Origin: Procambarus clarkii
Taxonomy: Eukaryota > Arthropoda > Malacostraca > Decapoda > Cambaridae
Length of the DNA stretch: 64,000 bases
Assembly: GCF_040958095.1 (NCBI RefSeq)
Contig: NC_091185.1
Span: forward strand, 19,727,218-19,791,217
Direction of reading: 5' to 3'
Part shown: positions 9,616 to 20,239 of the stretch, one piece after another
Numbering within the stretch: the stretch's first letter is position 1
Layout: the number at the start of each line of letters is the position of its first letter
Translations under genes and position numbers: made by a program
The notes under the pieces: generated by a model
Seen by the model: the letters and a program-made list of their open reading frames with translations, nothing else
Databases searched by the model: none
What the model was told of the DNA's origin: nothing

Positions 9616-10619
9616 TGTTACGGCCCTACTGGGGCGTAACCGGGTTCTTTTCTGGTGTTATTAGAATTTGGGAATCCGGCCCCAAGTTAGTAGAGGCTTT
9701 CAAGGGATGTGTTCCGTAACGCAAGTTAAATTAAAGGGGAAGGGATACAAATGCTCAAATTTATATATATAATCACCAACACTATAAATAAATATATAAA
9801 CAGTCACACGGGGGTTATAAATACACAAATGCACAATGACTTGTCTTCCTCCAAAGACTCAGGATGCTCCACGGTGTTCACGATGAGCAGCCCTGGTTCT
9901 CTTCTTCGGCCCACGATGAATCCTCTTTGATTCTCTCGGCGAAGCTACCCTGGCCAGCCAAATAACAGTCCCATTGGCTGCTCCGTCGTGGAGGACTTCA
10001 ACCACAATCCAGCCTGTAGCTGGCAGGTTCCAATCAGCTCCGCTTTGTAGGCCACTCCACGACCTATACTAGGGTTGCGAGCCCTAGGCAGGAGCCTCGT
10101 GTGATTCCGCTGATCACTCTCCTCTCTCAGCACCACAGTGGCTAGTCTCTTCCACCAGCCAGCCCAGGATAAGGCGATTCCTGATACTGCCACGTCACAG
10201 GCAGGCTAACACTCTCAGCAGTGTTCGTCTGGGGGTGATTCACAGCTTCTTCAGCAAACTCATGGAGAGACCTTGGCTGCCTTGGGTAGACTGATCCATC
10301 GTCCATTACAGCAGTCCCAGGTCGACTCTGTAATCAGACACGTCATTAGTACTGGGACTAGGGAACCACACTTACAGGTTTAGACACAAACGTCCACCTA
10401 TCTACTCCCTAGATGGCGTTGCTGTCTAAGCGCCACCTCACCAGAGGTCAGCAGCGGCTATGTTACGAGCTGATTAAGACGGGAATCCAGCACCTGTGGC
10501 CGGTATATCCCGTCCTCACTAGATGGCGTCGTCCATTTGGAGGGGGTTTCGGGAGCGGACTCACAGATGGCGTTGTCGTCACTGCTCCGTGCTACAACGC
10601 TGGACTCGGGTCCGTAACA
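9616..10619 (+). mobile_element. Solo LTR of an LTR retrotransposon
   Basis: Begins TGTTACGG and ends CCGTAACA, the TG...CA form with short inverted ends. It is flanked by the 5-bp duplication AAGAT (9611-9615 and 10620-10624). The homologous site in the left arm (near 1782) lacks the element and has AAGAT once, an empty-site control. No internal gag or pol remains. An AT-rich TATATATAAT stretch near 9762 could be promoter-like. Termini suggest the Gypsy superfamily. Confidence 0.88.
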
Positions 10620-10622
10620 AAG

Positions 10623-10704
10623 ATTAAGAACCCTTTTGCAGGAGACAGAAGAGGAAAACAAAGAATATATACGTCATCTTCAGGAAAGATTAAGGAAATG
10701 TGAG
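10623..10704 (+). pseudogene. Coiled-coil exon, third copy
   Basis: Has the same length as the left-arm copy (82 bp) and keeps the donor GAG|GTATGT. The frame remains open through TEEENKEYIRHLQERLRKCE-like sequence. Its phase-0 end is compatible with the exon candidate at 12900. Confidence 0.4.
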
Positions 10705-11008
10705 GTATGTAGTTATTAAACATATTGTAGTCTCTAGATTGGAATATTGTTGCAAACAACCCTATTTAAAGCTGGAGTAATTGCTGACATGATTCATCCT
10801 CCTGCTCCCTTGACTCCATTGTCTTTGCTTGCTTTGCATATACCCCGTAACCCCAATTTCACTGATCCTGGTCTTACTTAGTCTACTGTGTTGTTCTTTG
10901 CCTTTGTTTCTCCCTTGTTATCTCTGCTTCTGTTCTCTTTATTTTTGTCTGTCTATTCTTCAATGAGACATTCGTGATTTTTATGCTTTCATAAACTCTA
11001 ACATTTAA

Positions 11009-12546
11009 CCCTTAAGTTGCGCAACACATCATATGATGGGTTGAGTGACTTGCTATAAATTGCGCATCCCATCATATGATGTATTGGAGTACTACGCAAG
11101 ATTTAAAACGGCCCGCGGATACACGGGGTTCACCACACCTTCATCAGGGCTCTTGTAAACAGAAGCTGTTTTTAAACAAAATCGTGGGCCAAATTCCCGG
11201 GTGTGAGGGGCCTCAGTATTGAGCCAGCCACCAAGCCTGACGCACGCAGCATGAGCTCACAGCATTGCTGTTCAGCTTGTGACCACAGCATCACCTAAAA
11301 ATGCCATAATATACATGTTCATGCTATTATTTAGCAATGATATTATTACAGAAGACCCCTGACTGTGATAAAAACGACCAGGATTCTGATAATAGCAGGA
11401 TTGTTGTGATAATTAGCGCTGTAGTGGGAGGAGTAATCTTGGTGGGGAGGGAGGTAGCATTGTCTGCTGACTCTGTGTGACCACGTTTTACTGTCTGGAC
11501 TCACTATACCAGCTTAGTTGTTCACTATGGTAAACAAAACATGCAGATACTTATATATAACGCCTGTATATAAAAGCAAAAACAGTATGGTGGGAGGAGA
11601 ATGGTGGCGAGTGAGGTGAGGGAGGGAGTGGCAGCCAGTGGCAGGCTGCCACTGGCTGCCACTGCCACTCAGCATACCAACTTAGTGGTTCGTTATGGTG
11701 AACACGAATGTAGATACTTATATGTAACGTGTATATATAGTGTAATAACAGCAAAAGGAGTGTGGGGGAAGAAGACATTTTGGTGATGGGTGTGGCAACA
11801 TCTGCATGATTTGTCATATTAGTAGGGGTGGCCAATATGCTCTTTGGGCATTATATCAGCTTAGTTGAACAGTTATGGTGAACAAAACATGTAGATACTT
11901 ATACATAATGTCTGTATATAGGGTAATAACACCACAAACAGTATTGTTGGGGGTGAAATTTTAGTGCGTCTGACCCTGAATGTGTGAGGGAAGAAGCCGC
12001 CAGCTGACTGTGTGCACTCACCATACCACTAAGCTGGTATGGTGAGTGCATTCAATAAAAGGTGGCCACACACGGTCAGAAGATAACGCCACTACCCTCC
12101 CCTCCCACAGCATTACTCCTCCCTCCATGGCGCACAGCGCTAAATATCACCACAATCCTGCTGTTATCAGAACCCTGGTCAGTTTTATCACAGTCAGGGG
12201 TCTTCTGTAATAATGTCATCGCTACATAATAGCATGAACAAGAATATTATAGCATTTTTAGGCGATGCTGTGGTCACAAGCTGAACAGCAGTGCTGTGAG
12301 TTCAAGCCGCGTGCGTCAGGCTTGGTTGCTCACTCAATACTGAGGCCCCTAACACCCGGGAGTTTGGCCCACGATTTAAAAAAAAAATGGCGTCTGTTTA
12401 AAAGAGCCCTGATGAAGGTGTGGTGAACCCCGTGTATCCGCGGGCCGTTTAAATCTTGCGTAGTACTCCAAAGCATCACATTATGCGATGCGCAATTTTC
12501 AGCAAGTCGGTCAAAGCATCATATGATGCGATGGGCAATTGAAGGG
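11009..12546 (+). mobile_element. Non-autonomous piggyBac-like element, complete copy
   Basis: Bounded by TTAA at 11005-11008 and 12547-12550. It begins CCCTTAAG and ends AAGGG, as expected for piggyBac-like termini. Length is 1538 bp with terminal inverted repeats of roughly 400 bp. Each terminal repeat has two copies of, or close variants of, the palindrome CATCATATGATG, which could be transposase-binding sites (inference). No transposase open frame is present, so it would have to be mobilised in trans. Confidence 0.75.
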
Positions 12547-12899
12547 TTAAGGCGCTTGATAAATTATTGATGAATAATACCAGTACAGTATTAGTTGTCG
12601 AGTTGTAAGTCTCGTCCTTATCCAAAACGCTGGTCCTTGTGCTCAACGCCCAAAACGCTGTGCGTTCTAGTGGCTTTAGACATATTACATTATATACTTG
12701 CTTTATATAGAAATCCAGCATTCTGTAACTCATTGTGTATGTATTTTCCCTAAATAAAATTATCTTGTGTTTTCTTGCTATATACTCAGACCTAGTAGAT
12801 AAAGCACTCAGGAGAGTGCAGAAGACCGGATGTAAATTTTCACAAAATACACAAATATTTATGGTTTTCATCCAAATTAATATGTATCTCTTTTTTCAG

Positions 12900-13005
12900 A
12901 AAAAAGTAGAACCTTTCCTGTTATTGTCTCCTGCACTACTTCCTCGACATGAGGAAGTAATGCAGTATACAATAAACAAAAACAGGATAACAATTCAAAA
13001 TGAAG
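12900..13005 (+). other. Candidate internal host exon
   Basis: Preceded by TATCTCTTTTTTCAG, an excellent acceptor, and followed by GTAAGT, an excellent donor. The 106 bp read KKVEPFLLLSPALLPRHEEV then MQYTINKNRITIQNE without a stop, and the frame also continues upstream. It lies just outside the right arm and might belong to the same gene as the coiled-coil exons. I do not recognise the protein. Confidence 0.45.
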
Positions 13006-13307
13006 GTAAGTGTCATTCGTTCTGTAAAAGATCACTAATCTGCTCCAATTTAATCCAGTTCTTTGAGTAGTCTGGCCAAAATCAAGTAAGTATTTGTCTC
13101 CTTAACTTTGCCAAATTTGACAGAAATCCAGGTTATTGGGAGTTTTAACTTCATTACTGAATTACATCTGAAGACATATGCTTACTAGAATGCAAAGGGC
13201 AATCAACCAGTGAAGCATTTGCTGGTAATCAAAACTTACCTTGCTAAGCTCATGTACCGAAATTTTAGTGTTGTGTTAGGTTAATAAATTAATATTAATA
13301 AAAAAAC

Positions 13308-13650
13308 AGCATTGAATGTCATGAAACGCCATTTTCTGGGCAAGTCCCCGAAGGCTCCCTGGAGCTATCAGGCTAATATGTGAATCATTAGACCAGGGCA
13401 TTATAGTCTAAGGAGTTCAGCATACCAGGGACTAAAAGCCAGAACCTGAGCCCCCCCCCCCCTCAGAGCAATAGCCTATAGAAACCTCCAAGTGGTTGGA
13501 AGCACTGTCTGCCAGCTACCAGGTTAGGCACCCATAAAGGTAGGCAGGCATCCCAAAAACAGACCTCAACTGGGAAACATTACTACCGAAAACCAAACTG
13601 CTAAGCAGAACTCCCCCACTCTAAAAACAAGCAAAAAAGCATGACGTGAA
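13308..13650 (+). repeat. DIRS-type terminal repeat fragment
   Basis: A diverged copy of 2525-2850: same start (CAGCATTGAATGTCATGAAA), the same GCCTATAGAAACC and AAGCAGAACTCCCC motifs in order, and a poly-C run near 13450. Confidence 0.7.
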
Positions 13651-14010
13651 CAAATCCACAAGGGCCGTGGCGAGGATTCGAACCTGCGTCCGAGAGCATC
13701 CCAGAAGCTGCCTTAATCGACTGAGCTACGACATAAGAATTGCAACCAGAAATTCAACTGAATTACTGAAGTGTAATGAAGTAAGGGCGAAGAGGTAGAA
13801 CAGCCTATTGACATAGCTCGTGTCCATGGGGGAAATTGTGTAAAATCCTGGTTTGTATCTCGGAGAGGCTGCAGGATCCAAGTAAATTCAGTTGAATTTC
13901 TAGTTGCAATTCTTATGCCATAGCTCAGTCGATTAAGGCAGTGTCTGGGATGCTCTCAGATGCAAGTTTGAATCCTCGTCATGGCATTTGTGGATTTGTT
14001 CATTGATGCA
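13651..14010. mobile_element. Head-to-head pair of tRNA-derived SINE copies
   Basis: The minus-strand head at 13651-13740 and a plus-strand head at about 13915-14005 both show a tRNA A box (TAGCTCAGTCGATTAAGG) and B box region (GGTTCGAATCC in the first, mutated to GTTTGAATCC in the second). The SINE body with CTCGGAGAGGCT lies between. The same arrangement recurs at 35052-35445. Confidence 0.75.
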
Positions 14011-14039
14011 TCACACTATTGTGATTTATACAAATACAA

Positions 14040-14192
14040 ATATTTATTCAGGTAAAGTACATACATACAAGGTGAGATACAAAAAAGTTGATGGATTTAT
14101 AGATAGAGCTAGTACATACAGTGCCTAAAGCCACTATTAGGCAAAGCGTTTCGGGCAGGAAAAACAGACTAAAACTTAATACTAATTGAGAT
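14040..14192 (-). repeat. LINE/SINE 3'-tail repeat
   Basis: Contains CTAAAGCCACTATTAGG followed by AAGCGTTTCGGGCAGG. Shares a longer variant with 38590-38700 (GGATTTATAGATAGAGCTAG). Confidence 0.6.
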
Positions 14193-14365
14193 TAACCCTT
14201 TAACTGCGCAATGCGCCTGCAGGCCCAGGCTTCGGGTGTGCAACACGCGCCTCCGGGTGTTTTTATTTTTCACGTTCCATTCAAAACTCCCGCGGCTACA
14301 TGGGGTTCACATCAGCTTCCTCAGGACTCTTGTAAACAGACGCCATCTTTAAAAAAAAAAAAAAA
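14193..14365 (+). repeat. TTAA-bounded terminal repeat related to the 11009 element
   Basis: Starts TTAACCCTTTAACTGCGCA and later has TACATGGGGTTCAC and CTTGTAAACAGACGCCAT, matching the outer terminal repeat of 11009-12546. It ends in a poly-A run at 14352. The matching distal end is not seen, because the LINE begins here. Confidence 0.55.
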
Positions 14366-16435
14366 AATCCCCCTCCCCGCTCAGCTTGTTGTCGCCGTGT
14401 GGGGGCTTAGTGGGCGGCTGCCGGAGTGTGATGCTCCTTGGGACAGTCCTCTGTCCTTTTCTAGCCTTGTGCTCCTGCTGCCGTCCTCTCCAATTCTGCT
14501 GGGCATCTTTTCCTTTTCCTTCTGTTTCGTTTTTCTCCCGCCTCTTCTCCTATCTGCTTGCCGTTTCCTGCCGACCTTTTGCTCGTTCTGGTTCTTCCCT
14601 TGGACTTCTTCTATTTTGACGCCCGGGTGCTTGAGGAGGCATACTCTTGCACCCATAGAACTGTAGTACCCGACGTCGAGAGCGAGGGGAACCTTTTATT
14701 GTCAATCCCCCTTTCGTCACTGATCCCGATCTCGACGGACTGTCGGTTTCTTAAGGTGGCGTTTGTGGGGCGTATACTCACGACGCACCCCTAGGAGGCC
14801 CCGGCAAGATCGGCGATAGCTTCTTGTTGGGTGTCCTGCCTCTAATTGTGGCTCCAGGGTGGGTGTGGGGGCACATTCGTGAATGAATTCTTCTTTTCGT
14901 AATGATGATAACCCCTGTTTCGGCTGCTTCTGGTTTACCTTCTCAGGCTCGTGGGGTGGGCGACCAAGCCCCCGAGTCGGTCTGTATTGGAAGACTGGGC
15001 TCTGTAGCCTCCGCTGCATTGGGCCCCGACCTTGCTCCTCCTTTGGCCTCTCTGACTCCTTCCCCCGGCTCCCCTCCCTCCTCTGTGGTTGGGTCGAGCC
15101 CCAAGCCCCCAGTGGTGACTACCTGGTCCCCTAGCGCGGCTCCTTCTCTAGTTGTAACTACTGCGCCTTTTAACCCCTCTCTCTCTGGGGGTTCTCACCG
15201 CCGCCCTCGCTCGATTCCTTCCAGTTCTGCTACCTATCAAGCCTTGTTTGGTCCCGCTTCGTGGGCCAAATATTTTGATCTCTTCCCTCTTGATTCTGCG
15301 CCTCCTGACGATTTCTCCCTCCATCGACATCTCGTTGATTCCGTGGATGCCTCCATTACTTTCAACCCCACTCGTCTCAGTACACGTGTCGTTGCTGCTC
15401 CTTCTCAGGATGCTGCTTCCCGCTTGGCTGCCTTATCCTGCCTTGGCGAGACCCCCGTTCGGGTCTCGAAGAACGCTCAGTGGAATGCCAGTGTTGGCAC
15501 TATTTTGCTCCCGCCCCATGTTGCGACCGGTGTTCGGGACCTGCGCGACTGCCACGACGATATTCGACATATCCTTGCTGCCCAGGGAGATTTTATTCTC
15601 CAGGTGGACACGTTTACTCGTCCCCCTCGTGGTAGTCGCCGTCAACCCCTCCGGGTTGTGAAGATTACCTTTGATGGTAGGACCCTTCCACCCTCTGTCA
15701 TTCTTGCTAGTGCCAGGTGCTCTGTCCAGGAGTACATTCCTTCTCCTCGGCTCTGCAACAAGTGCTGGAGGTTTGGGCATGGTGCCCTCCGCTGCTCCGG
15801 GACTGTCTCTCTCTCTGTCCTTTGTGTGGTGGCGAAGGTCACTCTAAGTCGGAGTGCACTTCTCCCCAGGCTCGTTGCCTCAACTGCGGTGAGGCCCATC
15901 CTACCTTCTCCCGTGCGTGTGTCCATTACAAGCTTGAGGCAGCCGTCCTCAACTTGAAGCACCGGGAGCGTTTATCTTTTCTTGAGGCGAGACGCCAGGT
16001 TCGCCGGCTCCCGCCTTATGCTAATATCTCTTATGCTCGCGTGTTGCGCTCTTTCTCTCCTTGTCCTTCCCGCCTTCCTCAGACTCAACTGTTTCCGGGC
16101 CTTGGACCCTGATGCGCCCACTGCCCCCTCCTCTGTTCCTTTGGGTTCTCTCCCGAAGGATCCTCCTCCTGGTCCTCTGTCTGGGGTTTCCCTTCCTTCT
16201 ACCCGGTCTGTCGTGTCTTCTGTGTCTTCTTCCTCGTCCCCCTCCGATCCTCCTTCCCATCCTCTTCCTCCATCTATCGGCTCTCCCCACCGCCTGTCGG
16301 TGCGGGCGGATGTCCATCGCTCTCCTAACGGCCGTCGTGTGTGCTCTCGTTCGGCTTCTCCTGTTGAGACACTGGAATCCGTTGCCCGGTACGTAGTTTG
16401 CTGGGACACCGGTCTCTTTAAGTCAGAAGCGTAAG
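14366..16435 (+). pseudogene. LINE ORF1 (gag-like, zinc knuckles), frameshifted
   Basis: The region opens with a GC-rich leader. The main frame at 14902-15957 (351 codons) has a Pro/Ser-rich N-terminus and a nucleic-acid-binding region ending in a CCHC knuckle (CNKCWRFGHGALRC at about 15755). A frameshift near 15790 moves the next two knuckles (CPLCGGEGHSKSEC and CLNCGEAHPTFSRAC) to the frame at 15717-16112, and a further shift leads to a Pro/Ser-rich tail. Three CCHC motifs after a Pro/Ser-rich segment is a common ORF1 plan of Jockey/I-type LINEs. ORF1 proteins bind the element RNA. This copy cannot make an intact protein. Confidence 0.75.
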
Positions 16436-18412
16436 CCTGGCTCCTCTCCTTCCTCTTCCCCGGCGGGTAAGAAGGCTTCGCTTTCTTCCTCAGCTCCTCC
16501 TTCTGGCTCTGTTGCTCCTTCCCCTCCCGTTTCAGTGATTGCGCCCCCTGTTCCTGCTATGGCGGTTTCTTTGGCCCCTGCTTCCCTTTCGGTTGCTGCT
16601 CTTGCTGGGGTGCGCTCCCCTCTTTCTACTCCCCCGCTTCCTGCTGCTGTCCTTGACTGCTCCTCTCCGTTGTCTCCTCCTCTTCCTCCTCCTCCTCCGG
16701 ACCCCGCCCGCCCACCTCTGATCTGTTCTCCCGTTTCCTTCCCTCCGTCTTTGCTCAGTTTACCCATGCCCCCTAACCCTGACTTTGCTGACCCTGATCC
16801 CGACCCTGATATTCTTTAACGTGCTCTGTTGCTCTTTCGCCTTTGTTTCTTCCTTGTTCTCTGTTTTTGTCCTTTCTCTTCTCGTCGTTGTCTATTCTTC
16901 AATGGAACGTTCGAGGTTATTACGCCAATTTCCTCGAACTCCAACTTCTGATTTTGCGGTTTTCGCCCCTTTGTGTCTGTCTCCAGGAGCCAATGCTTGG
17001 TGCTCGTCATGGTCGTTTTCGTGGCTATTCCTTTCTATCCCCCCCCCCACCCAGCCATTGCTGGGGCTTCTAATTCTTCTGCTCTCTTGATTCGTGCTGA
17101 TGTTCCCTTTGTTCCTTTACTTTTTCCTTCGCCTCTCCTTTGTTCTGCTGCTCGTATCTTTGTGGGGAAATGGTACACAGTTTGTTCCATTTATCTCCCC
17201 CCGAGTGTCCCGCTCTCTCTTCCTGATTTGAAACACCTCCTAGACTCCTTACCCGAGCCGGTGCTCCTGCTGGGTGACTTCAATTGTCGTCATTCTCTTT
17301 GGGGTGACGTTCTGACGAATACCCGGGGTCGCCTCCTTGAGCCGTTTCTCCTCTCTTCTTCCCTATCTCTTCTGAATTCTGGTGAGTCCACTCATTTGGA
17401 CTCTCGGACTCGCACCCTTTCTTGTCTTGATCCTTCTCTCTGCTCTTTACTTAGATTTCACGTGGCAGGTTCTTGATGACCTCCATGGAAGTGATCATTT
17501 CCCCATCCTTGTTTCCTTTTTCTCTTTCTGCCCTTCCCTCTTTTTCCCTAGGTGGCAGTTTGTTAAGGCAGACTGGACCCTATTTACCCTCAGTGCTGCT
17601 CTCTCTGACCTCTCTCTTCTGCCTCTCTCTCTCGCGCTCTCCTCCTTTTTCATGACACTGTCTTCAACGCTGCCCTCCGCTCTATTCCTCGCTCTTCCTC
17701 TCGGGGTCCACGGAAGTGCGTTCCCTGGTGGAATGCGGACTGTGCTCGGGCTGTCCGGTGTAAGCGTGCAGCCTGGAAGAGGCACCGCCGTAGGCAGACG
17801 CCCGATTCTTTTCTTTCGGAAAGCGAGTGTGGTGGCCCGTAAGGCCATCCGTACGGCTAAACGTGAATGTTGGGCATCTTATGTCTCAACAATTACGTCC
17901 GAAACCCCTCTGGCCCAGATCTGGAAGTGTATCCGCAAGATAGCGGGTAAGTTCGTTCCCGATGTTTCACCGGTCCTTCACCTCCATGATACTCTTGTGG
18001 CGGACCCGTTGCAGGTCGCTTCCGAACTGGGTTCCCACTTTTCTTCTGTTAGCTCTGGTCTTCATCTTCCCCAATCTTTCCTTCTTCGTAAACCTGTCCT
18101 TGAGTCTCGTCCTTTAGATTTCTGCACTCATCTTCAGCTTCCCTATAATGATCCCTTCTCTCTCTCTGAACTTCGTTCTGCCCTGGCCCTCTGCGGTTCT
18201 ACGGCGGCGGGCTCCGATGGTATTCATTATGAGATGCTTCGCCATCTCCCTCCGAGCACGTCTCAGTATTTACTGAGTCTGTATAATCGGATCTGGGAGT
18301 CGTCGTCAGTCCCTGAGGACTGGCTCGATGCCGTTGTCCTCCCTGTTCGCAAACCGGGGTCTCTGGGTACTTCCCCTAAGGACTTTCGCCCTATTGCTCT
18401 CACAAGTTGTGT
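16436..18412 (+). pseudogene. LINE ORF2 (endonuclease and N-terminal RT), 3' truncated
   Basis: 16436-16840 is a Pro/Ser/Ala-rich linker. The endonuclease starts with SILQWNVRGYYANFLEL (16880), continues with LLGDFNCRHSLWGD in another frame (17265) and GSDHFPILVSF in a third (17490). The reverse transcriptase part reads AAGSDGIHYEMLRHLP and then PKDFRPIALTSC, where homology stops abruptly at about 18412. Fingers and palm with the YADD motif are gone. LINEs are usually truncated at the 5' end, so loss of the 3' half points to deletion or rearrangement next to the BRI3-like gene. Confidence 0.8.
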
Positions 18413-18856
18413 CTTAGTGTGTCTCACAAGTTTAGAGTGTCTGGTAAGTTTCGTGCCAGTTGCGACAGACTTAGGCAGGTATGTTGTATCACTAGTTATG
18501 TGTTGTATGGCTTAACATTTACTCTAACCAATATTTATTGGTTAACGCCAAATCTGGTCTCTGCTTTATTAAATGGTGGCAACCATTTACTTCGTAGGTT
18601 TAAATTGAAGCAGGCACAATATTAATTCATATTATGAATATTAAAACATCAGTTTAGATAAAATTTATTACGTTTAGAGCTTAAACTAAAAATTTAAAAG
18701 TTATAAAAATACTTAAATTATATAGTTGAATAAAATATGACATGTCTAGACATTTACTTTTAAAAAAATGAAAGCCCTAACACCTAAATTTTATCCATTT
18801 TTTTTTTATCCCTGACGGTCCAACAAGAGCCGCTTCAAGAGGCATCTTTCAGGGAA
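18413..18856. other. AT-rich flank, probable 3' region of the BRI3-like gene
   Basis: No open frame or known repeat. On the minus strand an AATAAA lies at 18663-18668, a possible polyadenylation signal for the gene at 18895-19680. Confidence 0.4.
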
Positions 18857-18884
18857 ACCGTCCAGTTGCACGCCACTGGACGGT
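18857..18884 (-). promoter_or_regulatory. Perfect stem-loop in the 3' untranslated region
   Basis: Ten bases (ACCGTCCAGT) pair perfectly with ACTGGACGGT across an 8-base loop, 11 bases after the stop codon of the BRI3-like gene. If transcribed it would form a stable RNA hairpin. The role is unknown. Confidence 0.6.
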
Positions 18885-18894
18885 CATTTCAGCC

Positions 18895-19680
18895 TTAATG
18901 GGTCGACACGTAGTCACAGAATGAGCAACGGTCCTCGTAATTGAGGCATAGGGCTATGAGGCCGAGGGGAAAGCACAAGCAGGCTACCCACTTGCTCCAC
19001 AAGGGAAACACCCGGGTGGTGTCACCAACCTGTTTGAATGAAACATTACAAGATTAATAATTAACCTAAACCAAATGATTTAGTGTATAAATGTGAGACA
19101 AGCTAGAAGACAATAAAGCACTCACCATACACCACGGGCAAGAACCAACACGTGGGATATTGAGAGAGACAGCCTCAGAAGGGCGGCTCAGTAGATCAGT
19201 TAGATCGGGCCCTGCCATGTCCAAACTGTGGTAGTTTGGGGCAGGGGCACGCCCAGGATGATCAAGTGGGTGCACTAGAAAAGTGAAACAAAGTTACTTT
19301 TTCTGGCGTGATTAGAGAAGTATAGACAACGTGATCAAGTATTTAGATACTTACAGCGGGTATGTTCAGGCCTGCGGCTTGAAGAGCCCGAGGCCATGCG
19401 GTGAGCTGGAACTGCAATCGGCATAAAAAATAATTATTTAAGATTAGTAATAGACTTGTGCTAGAGTTCATTAAGTATGTAATTTGTAGCCAGTTCGAAC
19501 TTTGAAATGTTTGTACTTAAAGTTAAAGTATACTTCAATATATTTACGTAGTAAATAGGACAAATTTAAAATCTTTTAACATTAATATTTAAAAAAAATT
19601 TAACAAACTGTAGGAAACGAATTATGTCTACTTAATAACTTCTTTATTATCTTACCATACTGTGCGCCAACCGGTGCCAT
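18895..19680 (-). CDS. BRI3 (brain protein I3)-like small membrane protein, four coding exons
   Basis: Coding exons on the minus strand are 19680-19656, 19411-19355, 19274-19126 and 19029-18895, with introns of 244, 80 and 96 bp. All donors are GT (GTAAGA, GTAAGT, GTGAGT), acceptors are TTGCAG, TTCTAG and AAACAG, and the phases (1, 1, 0) agree, giving 121 residues from ATG to TAA. Residues 73-76 are CPWC, 84-108 form a hydrophobic segment containing FPLG, and 112-115 are CSFC. From memory of the family, vertebrate BRI3 is also about 125 residues, with a Pro-rich N-terminus, CPxC, a membrane segment with FPxG and CxxC. The 35-residue spacing between the two Cys pairs matches without gaps. BRI3 proteins sit in endolysosomal membranes; their biochemical role is poorly defined. 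An alternative would be another small LITAF-like zinc-ribbon membrane protein. Being uninterrupted among dead repeats, it is probably functional. A second in-frame ATG is at residue 14. Confidence 0.8.
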
Positions 19681-20239
19681 TCCGATTACCTATCACAACA
19701 CTCCTCAATGTTGCTAAACAACTACGAGAACAATCTCTGCGTCAGAGGAAGGTAGTGATCGGTAAACCTGACCTGGGTGTTCTGCCTGTTGGTGGCCGAC
19801 TTCTGCCCCAAGTAACCTTGAGTGAAGCCTCGAGGCAGCCACCGAACCATTCCCATGTGTTTCCTGAAGCAATAAATCAATCTTTGCTTATAATGTCTTC
19901 AGAATTAATAGATGCAACGCATCCTTTGCATAATTACCGTACCTGGCCCCGAGTTCATATCACTTAAGATGTTCACTTAATAACACAGACAGTATATACA
20001 TTTGATGAAATATATTATTATGTTTTCCATTCCTGTATGATTCAGTGAATCGAGTGACCGTGAACTGCCGTCAGCAAAACAAAGCAAACTGCCCAAATGC
20101 ATTTGGAATACATTCGATTCTCTTATAAATGAGGAGTTTTTCCACCTGCTGCACTTACCATAATTCTATAAAAAATAGAAATGTCTGTTTGTCCGAGGTT
20201 GAAGGCACACACTTAAAGCTAAGTAATTATCAAAACAAC

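Larger units (their letters stand above)
8632..12408 (+). repeat. Right arm of large inverted duplication
   Basis: Inverted partner of 1-2506, at least 3.78 kb long. The excess over the left arm is explained by a 1004-bp solo LTR (9616-10619) and an extra ~255-bp exon unit (9361-9615). The inner boundary lies near 8632, where LINE endonuclease sequence of the spacer stops. Confidence 0.93.

Noticed and set aside
18413-18790. Mitochondrial rRNA insertion (TTTCGTGCCAG)
   Set aside because: Only a short word resembles small-subunit rRNA; no longer match could be followed.
19662-19967. 101-codon plus-strand frame
   Set aside because: It is antisense to the first exon and upstream region of the BRI3-like gene and lacks an ATG at its start.
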